A DNA stretch of 64,000 nucleotides, from NCBI RefSeq assembly GCF_928381705.1, contig NZ_CAKMSR010000004.1:157650-221649 (forward strand), given 5' to 3'. This stretch comes from Rothia nasimurium (lineage in GTDB: Bacteria; Actinomycetota; Actinomycetes; Actinomycetales; Micrococcaceae). This document shows positions 9,689 through 19,631 of this stretch, in pieces. The first letter of the stretch is position 1. Each line of letters begins with the position of its first letter. The notes under the pieces were generated by a model. The model did not search any database. It was not told the origin of the DNA and worked only from the letters and a program-made list of their open reading frames with translations. The translations under genes were made by a program, and so were the position numbers.

Positions 9689-11167
9689 CTAGTTATCGAT
9701 ACCCAGCACCTTGGCGGTGTGGGCAAAGAGCTCGTCAGCCAGGTCGTGGTTGTCGTTGAGCTTGACGCCGTAGCCGGGTACCAGTTCCTTGATGCGGGGC
9801 TCCCACTGGTTCATCTTGGAGGGGAAGCAACGGGCCAGCAGGGTCAGCATGATGGGGGCGGCGGTTGAGGCGCCGGGGGAGGCACCGAGCAGGGCCGCGA
9901 TGGAGCCGTCGCCCGATGCAATGAGTTCGGTGCCGAACTGCAGCACGCCGCCCTTCTTGGCGTCCTTCTTAATAACCTGTACGCGCTGACCGGCGGTGAT
10001 GAGCTCCCACTCATCTGCTACCGCGGTGGGGTAGTACTCGCGCAGAGAAGCTACACGCTCGTCACGGTTCTTGAGCAGTTCACCGATGAGGTACTTGGTG
10101 AGATCTACGTTGTCCAGACCCGCGCGAATCATGGGGACCAGGTTGTCCGGACGCAGGGAGAGGGGCAGATCGAGCAGGGAGCCCTGCTTGAGGAAGTTGG
10201 TCTTAAAGCCAGCGTAGGGGCCAAAGAGCAGGGAGCGCTTGCCGTTCACGTAGCGGGTGTCGAGGTGGGGCACAGACATGGGCGGGGCACCCACCGAAGC
10301 CTGGCCGTAGACCTTGGCATTGTGCTTGAGAGCGGTTTCTTCATTGGTATTGCGGAAGAAGAGGCCCGAGACGGGGAAGCCGCCGAAGCCCTTGCCTTCC
10401 TTAATACCTGACTTCTGCAGCAGGTTGAGGGCACCGCCACCGGCACCCAGGAAGACAAACTTGGCACGAATGGTCTGGCTGTGCTCGGAGTTCAGGCGGT
10501 TCTTAACCTTGACCAGCCAGCTGCCGTCACTCTGCTGCTCGAGGTTGGTGACCTGCTGGCCGTACTGAACAGTGACGCCCTGCTCGACCAGGTAATCCAC
10601 CATCTGCTGGGTGAGGTTGCCAAAATCCACGTCGGTACCCTCGGGGGACCAGGTAGCGGCGATTTTCTGGTTGGGGTCGCGGCCCTCCACAGCAAGGGGA
10701 GCCCACTGGCGGATCTGGTCGAAATCGGTGGAGAACTTCATACGCTCAAAGAGCTTCTGGTTCTCAAAGGCCTCAAAGCGCTTGCCCAGGTAGCGCACAT
10801 GGTCTTCACCGAAGACCAGGGACATATGGGGCACGGGGTTGATGAAACTGGCGTCCTTAATCTTTCCCTCTTCAACCAGGGAAGCCCAGAGCTGGCGGGA
10901 GACCTGGAACTGTTCGTTAATACCCAGAGCCTTAGCCGGGTCGACAGTTCCGTCAGGGCCTGCCGGGGCGTAGTTGAGTTCGCAGAGCGCTGAGTGGCCG
11001 GTTCCCGCGTTGTTCCAGGGGTTAGATGACTCTTGCCCTACCTGATCGAGGCGCTCCAGCAGGGTGATATTCCAGGTGGGCTCTACTTCCTTGAGTAGGA
11101 CGCCCAGGGTTGCGCTCATAATACCGCCGCCCACTAGGACGACATCGGTCTGTACTTCGTTTGCCAC
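9689..11167 (-). CDS. mqo: Malate:quinone oxidoreductase
   Basis: Membrane-associated FAD enzyme of 492 residues that oxidises malate to oxaloacetate and passes electrons to menaquinone, linking the TCA cycle to respiration. The N-terminal [16 protein letters not shown] is the FAD-binding Rossmann motif, followed by the Mqo-typical [16 protein letters not shown]. Length and ending are normal for the family. It is transcribed alone, with a strong hairpin behind its stop and about 160 bases in front that show no other gene. There is no malate dehydrogenase gene in the window. Confidence 0.95.
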   Translation of the reverse strand: MANEVQTDVVLVGGGIMSATLGVLLKEVEPTWNITLLERLDQVGQESSNPWNNAGTGHSALCELNYAPAGPDGTVDPAKALGINEQFQVSRQLWASLVEEGKIKDASFINPVPHMSLVFGEDHVRYLGKRFEAFENQKLFERMKFSTDFDQIRQWAPLAVEGRDPNQKIAATWSPEGTDVDFGNLTQQMVDYLVEQGVTVQYGQQVTNLEQQSDGSWLVKVKNRLNSEHSQTIRAKFVFLGAGGGALNLLQKSGIKEGKGFGGFPVSGLFFRNTNEETALKHNAKVYGQASVGAPPMSVPHLDTRYVNGKRSLLFGPYAGFKTNFLKQGSLLDLPLSLRPDNLVPMIRAGLDNVDLTKYLIGELLKNRDERVASLREYYPTAVADEWELITAGQRVQVIKKDAKKGGVLQFGTELIASGDGSIAALLGASPGASTAAPIMLTLLARCFPSKMNQWEPRIKELVPGYGVKLNDNHDLADELFAHTAKVLGIDN

Positions 11168-11328
11168 GTGATTGACACTCCGTCACTCTAAGACTGTGGT
11201 GCCCGACGCTGGACACCGGCTGGGGTGGAGCCGCTCGGCCCCGTTCTCTTCTTTAGAGTAGTACAGATAGAGCGACCTACCTAACACGCGCAGTTCTTTG
11301 ACGCTCTTTTGCGGACGCCCGGGGTGGG

Positions 11329-13077
11329 CTAGTCGTCGATGCGCACGGTGGAGAAATCGTCGATGCAAGTAGCACTCACCGTGTAGGTACGCACCCTCTG
11401 GCCCTGGGTGACGCCCGAGACAGGGTAGACCAGAGGAATTGCAGACAGCAGGTTGGCTACCTGGTTATTGATCTCTTTGTAAGCATTTCGCCAGTCTGTG
11501 ATATCGGTGTAGGTGTCAGCTTCGTTGATAGCTTGGAGGATGCTGGCGTAGCTGGCGCTTGCTTTGGCAGGCTCAGCAGCTGCTGCCGTAGAGGTGGGGG
11601 AAGGTGTGGGAGTTGGGCTGGGGCTGGCCTCGCTAATGGTTGTAGGTGCGGACGCCGCCGGGGTCAGCACGTGCCCCAGAAAGGCGGTGGGGTCGCGGAA
11701 AGCTCCGATGAAGCCGGTAAGCTCCAGCCCGTAGTCGGGGTGGGCGGTAGGCACGTCCTCGGTGTCGGCGTCCGACCAGCGGTAGGGTTTGGGCACGATA
11801 TTGAAGCCTGCCTCAACCAGGTTTGCCGAGATCAGCGAGTAGATACCTTCGGGGGAGGGTAGGGAGGGTAGAGAGAGGTTAACTGGGTAGTAGAAATCAA
11901 TGGCCTGGTTGGCGTAGGTGCTGGCGCGCAGGAGTTCCTGGGCGCGGGTGAGGTTATAGGTATAGACCTGCTCCATGTCCTCGTTCTTCATCTGGAAGAG
12001 GGCGGGGATGAAGTCGGGCGCGGTGTTGGTGCCCTGGGGGTAGTAGGCCTCGACGATAGCGGCCCTGTCGATGGCGCGGGCCAGGGCCTGGCGCACCCGG
12101 GCGTCGTCGAAGGCCGGGTGGGAGAGGTTGATACCGATATAGGCAATTGCGTAGGGGTCGCGGGACTGCACCGCATACCCGTCCAGGGCCAATGGGACGT
12201 AGTCCTTGAGGGCCACCTGGTCGTAGGCATCGATGCTGCCTTCGAGCAGGTTGTAGTAGCGCTTTTCGGCATCGGGGATGGTAAGGAACTCGATGGCACC
12301 GAGATCGGCGGGCTCGCCCCGGTAGGAACTGTTACGGGTGAGGACGGCGGTACCGCCATCCCAGGAACTCAGCGTAAAGGCTCCGGTTCCTACGGGGGAG
12401 CCGGTGAGGTAGCCGTCCGCCCCGATACTGCTGGGTTGAACAACCCCGTAGGCTGGCTGGCTCAGGGCCTTGAGAAAACTGCGAGAAGGTCGGCTGAGAA
12501 CGATGTCAAGGCTAGTATCTGTAGGTGCCGACCAGGCGGTCACCAGGGGCTTAATCTCGTTGCCGTCTGCGGCTTTAGCGCTGCCAAAGAGCTGATGAAA
12601 AGGCTGAGTCATACGGGTGAGAGCAGTTTTTCCCAGAGTAGACCAACGCTCGATATTGGCCAGTATGCTACTGGCTGTCAACGGGGTGCCATCGCTAAAG
12701 GTGGCATTCTCAACCAGATTAAAGGTGTAGGTGAGACCGTCCTCGCTAGTCTCCCAGCTGGTTGCAAGAGAAGGGGCGGGCTCACCGGTGTTGACATCAG
12801 ATCGAACTAGAGGTTCTAGAATTTGGGCGCTGATGCGGTGGCTTTCTACCCGGTAGGTCGCTGCTGGGTCAAGGGTGAGTACTTGCGCGCCCTGGGCAAA
12901 ACGGAAGGTGGGACCTGCACTCTCGGTGGGGGACGCGGACGCTGCGGGGTTGGCTTCAGTCGGGCTCGAACAGGCTGAAAGGGCTAGGCCAGCGGTCAGT
13001 ATGGAACCATAGTGAAGCAGAGTGCGGCGAGACAGGGCTGATGCTGCCATAAGAGAATCCCCTTCGTTCTGAGGCAC
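11329..13077 (-). CDS. ABC transporter substrate-binding lipoprotein, family 5 (peptide/nickel type)
   Basis: Extracytoplasmic binding protein of 582 residues from the DppA/OppA/NikA group. The N-terminus holds SRRTLLHYG, a twin-arginine-like motif, then a hydrophobic stretch and the lipobox LSAC, so it is likely a Tat-exported lipoprotein. The mature part shows LEPLV, LATSWE and DGLTYTFNL, the usual start of family 5 domains. A Ser/Thr/Pro/Ala-rich linker near residues 475-500 interrupts the domain and is not typical. No permease or ATPase gene is adjacent, so it must work with a transporter encoded elsewhere, or it is an orphan. Ligand unknown. Confidence 0.85.
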   Translation of the reverse strand: MPQNEGDSLMAASALSRRTLLHYGSILTAGLALSACSSPTEANPAASASPTESAGPTFRFAQGAQVLTLDPAATYRVESHRISAQILEPLVRSDVNTGEPAPSLATSWETSEDGLTYTFNLVENATFSDGTPLTASSILANIERWSTLGKTALTRMTQPFHQLFGSAKAADGNEIKPLVTAWSAPTDTSLDIVLSRPSRSFLKALSQPAYGVVQPSSIGADGYLTGSPVGTGAFTLSSWDGGTAVLTRNSSYRGEPADLGAIEFLTIPDAEKRYYNLLEGSIDAYDQVALKDYVPLALDGYAVQSRDPYAIAYIGINLSHPAFDDARVRQALARAIDRAAIVEAYYPQGTNTAPDFIPALFQMKNEDMEQVYTYNLTRAQELLRASTYANQAIDFYYPVNLSLPSLPSPEGIYSLISANLVEAGFNIVPKPYRWSDADTEDVPTAHPDYGLELTGFIGAFRDPTAFLGHVLTPAASAPTTISEASPSPTPTPSPTSTAAAAEPAKASASYASILQAINEADTYTDITDWRNAYKEINNQVANLLSAIPLVYPVSGVTQGQRVRTYTVSATCIDDFSTVRIDD

Positions 13078-13112
13078 GTTGACCTAGACCTTACCGTCAG
13101 GTTTTAGCTATC

Positions 13113-13153
13113 AAAAAACCCGTCCAACCGTGGATAAACCGGGCTGAACGGGT
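13113..13153 (-). terminator. Terminator after tRNA-Leu
   Basis: On the minus strand ACCCGTTCAGCC pairs with GGTTGGACGGGT (two wobble pairs) and six Ts follow (13118-13113). It lies just behind the tRNA-Leu gene. Confidence 0.7.
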
Positions 13154-13165
13154 GTTTCGTCTATG

Positions 13166-13247
13166 TGCGCGAGGAGGGACTTGAACCCTCACGCCGTAAG
13201 GCACAGGAACCTAAATCCTGCGTGTCTGCCAATTTCACCACTCGCGC
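13166..13247 (-). tRNA. tRNA-Leu (anticodon TAG)
   Basis: Acceptor stem GCGCGAG/CTCGCGC, discriminator A, anticodon stem CAGGA/TCCTG around loop TTTAGGT giving anticodon TAG, a short variable arm and T-arm GAGGGTTCAAGTCCCTC. The size of 82 nt fits a class II tRNA. CCA is not encoded. Confidence 0.93.
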
Positions 13248-13320
13248 ATGCGGTGCTGTCAGCACAACAGTGTCTATGCTACAACACCTTGAGAGGTTTT
13301 GCTAAATACGGCCGTCGCGG

Positions 13321-13791
13321 TTAGGCATCGATGCCTAGATCTCGGCGCAGCTTTGCAACATGCCCCTTGGCCCGGACGTTGTATTGGGCGACCTCTATGA
13401 TGCCCTTTTCATCGATGACGAGGGTGGAGCGAATCAGGCCTACATAGGTCTTGCCATAGTTTTTCTTTTCGCCCCAGGCTCCGTAGGCTTCCGCAACCGC
13501 GTGGTCTTCGTCAGAAAGCAGGGGGAAAGTGAGTTCCTGGTTCTCGGTGAAGGTATCGAGGGCATTGACGCTATCGGGTGAGATGCCCAGGACGGCGTAC
13601 CCGTGAGAGGTGAGCGAGGCTAGATTATCTCTAAAGTCGCAGGCCTGGGTGGTGCACCCGGGGGTAGATGCCTTGGGGTAAAAGTAGACGATTATCTTCT
13701 GCCCTGCGTAGTCGGCCAGGGAGATAGTTCCACCTCCTGCAGCCGGCAGGGTGAACTGTGGTGCGGGGGTTCCCGGAGTGAGTCGTTCCAC
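13321..13791 (-). CDS. bcp: Thioredoxin-dependent peroxiredoxin (Bcp family)
   Basis: Cytosolic thiol peroxidase of 156 residues that reduces hydrogen peroxide and organic hydroperoxides using thioredoxin. TPAPQFTLPA is the usual beginning, and YFYPKASTPGCTTQACDFR contains the peroxidatic cysteine and, five residues later, the resolving cysteine typical of atypical two-cysteine Bcp enzymes. The start is the ATG at 13791; the full length matches the family. It is a single gene divergent from the MarR regulator, and the 200 bases between the two starts are the likely shared promoter region. Control of bcp by that MarR protein is possible but unproven. Confidence 0.92.
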   Translation of the reverse strand: MERLTPGTPAPQFTLPAAGGGTISLADYAGQKIIVYFYPKASTPGCTTQACDFRDNLASLTSHGYAVLGISPDSVNALDTFTENQELTFPLLSDEDHAVAEAYGAWGEKKNYGKTYVGLIRSTLVIDEKGIIEVAQYNVRAKGHVAKLRRDLGIDA

Positions 13792-13960
13792 GGGCGTCCT
13801 TTCACAAAAGGTGATCAGAGTAGGGGTGCAGCTAGCAGGGGCATGCCACTGTTCACAGCTTATCAGGGGTACGTAACCCAGGATTGAGCTGAGATACAGG
13901 GTTGTTCAACAATTACTCAGTGTACGGTGGATTATGTCAAGCACCTGTCATGTCTAGGCA

Positions 13961-13991
13961 TATAAGTGGTGAGTATGCTTATAATGGTGCT
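13961..13991 (+). promoter_or_regulatory. marR promoter with overlapping inverted repeat
   Basis: TATAAG (13961-13966) and CTTATA (13978-13983) form an inverted repeat with an 11-base spacer. It overlaps a perfect -10 box TATAAT (13980-13985) that ends six bases before the ATG. This is consistent with a leaderless, self-repressed MarR gene. Confidence 0.6.
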
Positions 13992-14606
13992 ATGCCAGAA
14001 ATTCGTAATTGGTCGATTAATCGACTCCTCTCAACTGCAGCGCGCATGCTGGAATACAGCTGGGACGATCAGCTGAAGTCACTTGGGCTCACTCATGCTG
14101 GCGTAACCGCTCTCGGCGTCATCGCCCGCGAAGGCATGATTTCACAGGTGAAAGTTGCCTCCCTTGTGGGTGTGCAGGCGCAGACCATGGGCAAAACCCT
14201 TGCCCGTCTTGAAGCACACGGCCATGTATTCCGTACCAGGAACACCATAGATCGCCGTAGCTACCTTCTGGGTATCACCGAAGAGGGGCGGCGTGTGTTG
14301 GCTGAAGCGGAGAATATTGACCGCAAGCTGGGATCTGCCGGCGAGCTTTCAAACCCTGAATTTCGCGAAATGCTCATTCATATTATTGAAAGTCTCAACG
14401 AGCACCATGCTGGTAGTGAGGTGCTCGATGATGTCGCCGGTGAGCGCACTGCCCAGATTGGGGCTATCACTAAATCTTTAGCAGAGGCTCCGTCGGCACA
14501 AGCCGACGTACCCGAGGCTAATGTCGCGGAGCCTATCATTGAGCGCGTCAATACCGCTGTTATGGACGTTATTACGCCAGAGATGATTGCAGAGTACCGT
14601 AAATAG
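13992..14606 (+). CDS. MarR-family transcriptional regulator
   Basis: DNA-binding protein of 204 residues from the chosen ATG. The segment ITHAG-like VTALGVIAREG, then QVKVASLVGVQAQTMGKTLARLEAHG and TIDRRSYLLGITEEGRR, reads as the winged-helix domain with recognition helix and wing of MarR proteins. About 70 extra residues at the C-terminus, ending PEMIAEYRK, are not part of the core fold. An earlier TTG at 13902 is open but would place the -10 box inside the gene, so it was rejected. Signal and targets are unknown; the divergent bcp gene and itself are the natural candidates. Confidence 0.8.
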   Translation: MPEIRNWSINRLLSTAARMLEYSWDDQLKSLGLTHAGVTALGVIAREGMISQVKVASLVGVQAQTMGKTLARLEAHGHVFRTRNTIDRRSYLLGITEEGRRVLAEAENIDRKLGSAGELSNPEFREMLIHIIESLNEHHAGSEVLDDVAGERTAQIGAITKSLAEAPSAQADVPEANVAEPIIERVNTAVMDVITPEMIAEYRK

Positions 14607-14701
14607 TGCTTCTGGGCCTCCTTCCGATACGGCGGGAGGTCTTCTGTATGGGCTGTACACATACGCTTTTTATGAAGGTGCTCACAAACACCCTTTTCAG
14701 C

Positions 14702-14730
14702 TTGCGCGCCTCAAAAAAGCTGCGTATAGT
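14702..14730 (+). promoter_or_regulatory. Promoter of tRNA-Lys
   Basis: -35 TTGCGC (14702-14707), 17-base spacer, -10 TATAGT (14725-14730). The spacer closely resembles that of the tRNA-Gln promoter at 40646. Confidence 0.75.
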
Positions 14731-14774
14731 AGAACCCGTTGCTGAGACAGATTCTCGGTCTGACAAGTAAATAT

Positions 14775-14847
14775 GCGCCTCTAGCTCAATTGGCAGAGCA
14801 ATTGACTCTTAATCAATGGGTTCTGGGTTCGAGTCCCAGGGGGCGCA
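14775..14847 (+). tRNA. tRNA-Lys (anticodon CTT)
   Basis: Acceptor stem GCGCCTC with GGGGCGC (one G-T pair), D-arm with AGCTCAATTGGCAGAGC, anticodon stem TTGA/TCAA with loop CTCTTAA giving CTT, T-arm CTGGGTTCGAGTCCCAG, discriminator A. It is 73 nt long and CCA is not encoded. Confidence 0.95.
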
Positions 14848-14855
14848 CAGCGTAA

Positions 14856-14890
14856 GAAGCCCGACCGGTTATCCGGTCGGGCTTCTTTTC
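14856..14890 (+). terminator. Terminator of tRNA-Lys
   Basis: Perfect 13-bp stem (14856-14868 with 14873-14885), four-base loop, followed by TTTTC. It lies nine bases behind the tRNA. Confidence 0.9.
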
Positions 14891-14969
14891 ATTTATCCTG
14901 GTTTGTCTGTGTCTATTTTTCAGGTGATGCCCAGTCTTTTGTATGCGGGCTTCACCATGGGGAGAAGGG

Positions 14970-15422
14970 TTAGAGCTCCCAAGCCTCAATAATGACACGC
15001 TTGAAATCTTCGATATCAAGTGCCTGGTCGAGCACGCCGCTACCTTCTGAGGTCTGTACAGTCATCTGAGGCTCGAAGGTGAGGGAAAATGAGGTGCCGT
15101 TCGTGGACTCTAGGCCAAACGAAAACTCTGAAAGAGTGAAGGTACGTGCGGCGTTGGTGTTATCGATCGAGGTGGGCGTGCCGGTACCGCGAACTTCGGG
15201 TAGAGAGAGCGGGGCAATGACGGCCTCTCGTGGGGTATCCCTGTAGCCAATGAGGAAATGGCTTTGACCCTCTTCCTGGCGGGATGCTACATCGGGGTTT
15301 CGGTAGATAGATGAACCTGTAGCAAAAACCAGGTTGTAGGCCCCATAGTTAATAATCTGACTATCGAAGACAGTATGCAGGGCCTTGGCGATTTCACTAC
15401 TGGTGAGCTGGGGTTCAGTCAT
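14970..15422 (-). CDS. Hypothetical protein, 150 aa
   Basis: I do not recognise this protein. It is a soluble, acidic 150-residue product with no signal peptide or membrane segment. The N-terminus SSEIAKALHTVFDSQ looks helical, the middle alternates polar and hydrophobic residues as in beta strands, and it ends DIEDFKRVIIEAWEL, probably a helix. It contains no cysteine or evident catalytic motif. The gene is AT-richer than its neighbours and stands alone between tRNA-Lys and the ilvB leader region. The ATG start at 15422 has no strong ribosome site. It is judged real from its length and protein-like composition, but that is the only support. Confidence 0.6.
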   Translation of the reverse strand: MTEPQLTSSEIAKALHTVFDSQIINYGAYNLVFATGSSIYRNPDVASRQEEGQSHFLIGYRDTPREAVIAPLSLPEVRGTGTPTSIDNTNAARTFTLSEFSFGLESTNGTSFSLTFEPQMTVQTSEGSGVLDQALDIEDFKRVIIEAWEL

Positions 15423-15632
15423 GTCATCAGTCTACGTGCTATAAGTGTTATCTTGCCCAGAAAAGTACTGCTGATTGCCTAAAAGTCTTTAAATGACAAT
15501 GTGCAAGTTTGTGTCGACTCGCCGAGATTGAGGCGCAGAGGCTTCCTTGTAGTGTCTTGATGTGTGAAAATGTTGTGTCACATTCTAAGACCGGTTTGAC
15601 CGGTGTGCCCTTGAGCACCAAGAATAAAGGGT

Positions 15633-15698
15633 ATGACAACACGCCAGCAGTCACAGATTATTCTTGTGGTGCGACTCGTGAACGAGTGCGCAGCATAA
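15633..15698 (+). CDS. ilvL: ilvB leader peptide (attenuator peptide)
   Basis: A 21-codon frame ATG...TAA whose middle reads IILVVRLV: seven of eight successive codons are Ile, Leu or Val, exactly the end products of the ilvBNC pathway. It begins MTTRQQSQ and ends NECAA. It sits 28 bases before an intrinsic terminator that itself lies just before ilvB. This is the classical layout of transcription attenuation: ribosomes stalling at starved Ile/Val/Leu codons would favour an antiterminator. The ATG lies seven bases after AAGAAT, a plausible -10, so the leader RNA may be leaderless. The frame is too short to stand on its own; the codon run and its position are the evidence. Confidence 0.85.
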   Translation: MTTRQQSQIILVVRLVNECAA

Positions 15699-15757
15699 GT
15701 CTTTGATGTGTCTTACGGCGTGCGCACCCTTCGCTCAACCAAGCGGAGGGTTTTTTT
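15686..15757 (+). promoter_or_regulatory. ilvBNC transcription attenuator
   Basis: Terminator: ACCCTTCGCT (15726-15735) pairs with AGCGGAGGGT (15742-15751), followed by a run of seven Ts (15751-15757). A competing pairing is visible: GTGCGCA (15686-15692), inside the end of the leader peptide, is the exact complement of TGCGCAC (15721-15727), which overlaps the terminator's 5' arm. Ribosome position on the leader would decide between the two. Confidence 0.8.
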
Positions 15758-15853
15758 CTAGGTTTATACCGCAACCCGGCACTACCTACACCCAACGGGC
15801 GTACCCATCCGCTCACACACAAGATCATCTTCAGACCATCGCGAGGATCACCA

Positions 15854-17692
15854 ATGACAGCGGGAAATCCCATCAACCCTGCAGATCTAGCTAAAAACCT
15901 GGGCAACCGTAGCAGCTCAGAAACCTCACCGGTAGAGCGCATGACCGGCTCTCAAGCCATCGTCCGCTCCCTCGAAGAACTGGGTGTAACCGATATCTTC
16001 GGCCTGCCCGGCGGCGCGATTCTGCCCACCTATGACCCCCTCTTTGATTCTGAAAAGCTCAACCACATCCTGGTGCGCCACGAACAGGGGGCAGGGCACG
16101 CAGCAGAAGGCTACGCGATTGCCAGCGGTAAGGTCGGCGTAGCTATCGCCACCTCGGGCCCCGGCGCCACCAACCTGCTCACCGCCATCGCAGACGCCAA
16201 TATGGATTCTGTGCCCCTGGTGTGCATCACCGGCCAGGTCTCTTCAAAGGTGATTGGCACCGACGCCTTCCAGGAAGCCGACATCGTGGGCATGACCATG
16301 CCCATCACCAAGCACTCCTTCATGGTGCGCGATGCCCAAGAGATTCCCCGCTGCATCGCCACCGCCTTCAAAATCGCTGCAACCGGCCGACCGGGCCCCG
16401 TCCTCGTTGACATTACCAAGGACGCCCAGCAGGGCATGATGGACTTCTCCTGGCCGCCCGCTAACACCGACCCCCGCGGCTACAATCCCGTCACCCGCGG
16501 CCACTCCAAGCAGATTCGCGAAGCGGCCAAGCTTATTACCGAGTCCCAGCGCCCCGTCCTCTATGTAGGCGGCGGTGTCGTCCGCGCTGAAGCGTCCGAC
16601 GAGCTGCTCAAGCTTGCTAAAACCATCGGTGCCCCCGTCGTCACCACCCTGACCGCCCGCGGTGCTTACCCCGACTCAGACCCCCAGAACCTGGGTATGC
16701 CGGGCATGCACGGTACGGTACCTGCTGTAACCGCCATGCAGAAGTCTGACCTGCTTATTGCCCTGGGTGCCCGTTTTGACGACCGCGTCACCGGCGTCGT
16801 CTCGGAATTTGCTCCGCACGCTAAGGTCATCCACGTCGATGTAGACCCCGCAGAAATCTCAAAGATTCGTATTGCCGACGTACCCATCGTGGGGGATCTG
16901 CGCTACGTGCTTCCCGAGCTTAACGAGATTCTCGAGGGCGAGTTTGCTTCTGAACTTCCCGACCTTTCGGACTGGTGGAAGCTGGTTAATCGGTTCAAGG
17001 AAACCTTCCTGCTGGGCTACACCAAGACTGACGACGGCCTGGGCTCTCCCCAGTACGTCATCGAAAAGCTGAGTGAGCTCACCGGCCCCGATGCCTACTA
17101 CGTCACCGGTGTGGGCCAGCACCAGATGTGGGCAGCCCAGTTTATCCAGAGCGAAAACCCCCGCCACTTCATCAACTCAGCGGGTCTGGGCACCATGGGC
17201 TTCTCTGTTCCCGCTGCAATGGGTGTCAAGGTTGCCTTCCCCGACTCCGTCGTATGGGCTATTGACGGTGACGGTTGCTTCCAGATGACCAACCAGGAAC
17301 TAGCTACCTGCGTGCAGAACAACATTCCCATCAAGGTTGCCATCATCAACAACTCTTCCCTGGGCATGGTGCGCCAGTGGCAGAACCTCTTCTACGATGG
17401 GCGCTACTCCAACACCCATCTCAAGACCGGCATGGGTACCGAGCGAGTACCTGACTTCGTCAAACTGGCTGAAGCCTATGGTTGCGCCGCCCTACGCTGT
17501 GAGAGCGATGAGGATGTTGAGGAAACCATCAAGCAGGCCCTGGCCATTAACGACCGTCCTGTCGTCGTGGACTTCAACGTCAGCCCCGATGCCCTGGTCT
17601 GGCCTATGGTGCCCGCGGGTGTGTCCAACGACCAGATTCAGATTGCTAAAGATATCTCACCCTCCTGGGGCGAAGATGAGGAGATGCTATGA
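15854..17692 (+). CDS. ilvB: Acetolactate synthase large subunit
   Basis: Thiamine-diphosphate enzyme of 612 residues making acetolactate or acetohydroxybutyrate, the first common step of Val, Leu and Ile synthesis. It shows [10 protein letters not shown], then [14 protein letters not shown] with the catalytic glutamate, the FAD-related middle domain, and [16 protein letters not shown], the start of the Mg-thiamine-diphosphate motif, with [12 protein letters not shown] after it. The 40 N-terminal residues before [12 protein letters not shown] are an ordinary actinobacterial extension. It is the first structural gene behind the attenuator, and its last four bases overlap the ilvN start (ATGA). 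Confidence 0.97.
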   Translation: MTAGNPINPADLAKNLGNRSSSETSPVERMTGSQAIVRSLEELGVTDIFGLPGGAILPTYDPLFDSEKLNHILVRHEQGAGHAAEGYAIASGKVGVAIATSGPGATNLLTAIADANMDSVPLVCITGQVSSKVIGTDAFQEADIVGMTMPITKHSFMVRDAQEIPRCIATAFKIAATGRPGPVLVDITKDAQQGMMDFSWPPANTDPRGYNPVTRGHSKQIREAAKLITESQRPVLYVGGGVVRAEASDELLKLAKTIGAPVVTTLTARGAYPDSDPQNLGMPGMHGTVPAVTAMQKSDLLIALGARFDDRVTGVVSEFAPHAKVIHVDVDPAEISKIRIADVPIVGDLRYVLPELNEILEGEFASELPDLSDWWKLVNRFKETFLLGYTKTDDGLGSPQYVIEKLSELTGPDAYYVTGVGQHQMWAAQFIQSENPRHFINSAGLGTMGFSVPAAMGVKVAFPDSVVWAIDGDGCFQMTNQELATCVQNNIPIKVAIINNSSLGMVRQWQNLFYDGRYSNTHLKTGMGTERVPDFVKLAEAYGCAALRCESDEDVEETIKQALAINDRPVVVDFNVSPDALVWPMVPAGVSNDQIQIAKDISPSWGEDEEML

Positions 17693-18198
17693 GCCGCCAC
17701 ACCCTCTCGGTTCTTGTAGAAGATAAGCCCGGCGTGCTGGCCAGAGTCTCAGGCCTCTTTGCCCGCCGCATGTTTAATATTGACTCCCTGGCCGTGGGCC
17801 CCACCGAAGTTCCGGGTATCTCCCGCATTACCGTAGTGGTGGACGCAGAAGGGGTGCTTCTAGAGCAGGTGACCAAGCAGCTCAATAAGCTGATTCATGT
17901 GCTGAAGATTGTGGAACTGCCCGATGAACAGTCGGCCCAGCGCGACCACATTCTCATTAAGGTCAAGGCGGACGCGGCAGCCCGCATCCAGGTCACCCAG
18001 GCCGCCGACCTCTTCCGCGCCAAGATTGTGGACGTCTCTACCGAGTCCGTCATTATCGAGGCCACCGGCTCTGCCAATAAGATTGACGCCCTGCTTGAGG
18101 TGCTTGAGCCCTTCGGCGTCCGTGAGATTGTGCGCGCTGGCACCATCGGGCTTTCTCGCGGCCCCCGCTCCATGAGCGAAAAGGCCCTGCGCGGCTAG
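17689..18198 (+). CDS. ilvN: Acetolactate synthase small (regulatory) subunit
   Basis: Regulatory partner of IlvB, 169 residues, which raises activity and confers valine feedback inhibition. The N-terminal [20 protein letters not shown] is a typical ACT domain, and a second ferredoxin-like domain follows, ending [12 protein letters not shown]. Its ATG overlaps the ilvB stop by four bases, so the two subunits are translationally coupled and made in proportion. The length fits the family. Confidence 0.95.
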   Translation: MSRHTLSVLVEDKPGVLARVSGLFARRMFNIDSLAVGPTEVPGISRITVVVDAEGVLLEQVTKQLNKLIHVLKIVELPDEQSAQRDHILIKVKADAAARIQVTQAADLFRAKIVDVSTESVIIEATGSANKIDALLEVLEPFGVREIVRAGTIGLSRGPRSMSEKALRG

Positions 18199-18224
18199 GC
18201 GAAGAGCCGCCCAAAAATATCGTT

Positions 18225-18271
18225 CCAAAATATGAAACCTGCGTCTCAAAATCAGCCGAACCTACTAGGCT
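18225..18271 (+). promoter_or_regulatory. ilvC promoter region with 15-mer box
   Basis: CCAAAATATGAAACC (18225-18239) differs at one base from a sequence upstream of leuB (33661-33675). A possible -10 TAGGCT lies at 18266-18271. This suggests a separate, regulated promoter for ilvC inside the ilvBNC cluster. Confidence 0.5.
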
Positions 18272-18304
18272 AGAGACTAACGGTTCATCACAACCAAGGT
18301 TTAG

Positions 18305-19375
<1,071 letters not shown>

Positions 19376-19411
19376 GCCAAGCTACTCTCACCTGCACCAG
19401 CAGTGAACTCT

Positions 19412-19480
19412 CAAGAGCCGGCTACCTCACCCACCCAGGGCAAGGTAGCCGGCTCTTGCCAACCCCCAGTAAACTGGGGG
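19412..19480 (+). terminator. Two hairpins after ilvC
   Basis: A perfect 16-bp stem (19412-19427 with 19443-19458) is followed by a second hairpin, CCCCCAGT (19463-19470) with ACTGGGGG (19473-19480). There is no long T run, so it may act as RNA end protection or as a factor-dependent terminator. Confidence 0.6.
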
Positions 19481-19631
19481 AGCGGTCTCGCTACAGCCGT
19501 ACGGTGAACTGTAGCCTAACCACCGCACTCCTGCTCTCACCAGAGCACCCCTACCAGCGGCGTCCTTAGGGTCCGAAGCGCCAGCTGCCCCACTTTCTCT
19601 AACCGTCACCCGCTATCTAAGGAAACCACCT

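Noticed and set aside
13902..13991. Earlier TTG start for the MarR gene
   Set aside because: It would place the promoter -10 box and operator within the coding sequence.
15563..15582. TGTGA...TCACA inverted repeat like a GlxR/Crp site before ilvB
   Set aside because: The spacer is 10 bases instead of the required 6.
19481..19631. Possible riboswitch before serA
   Set aside because: Only short complementary pieces, such as CTACAG/CTGTAG; no known motif could be matched.
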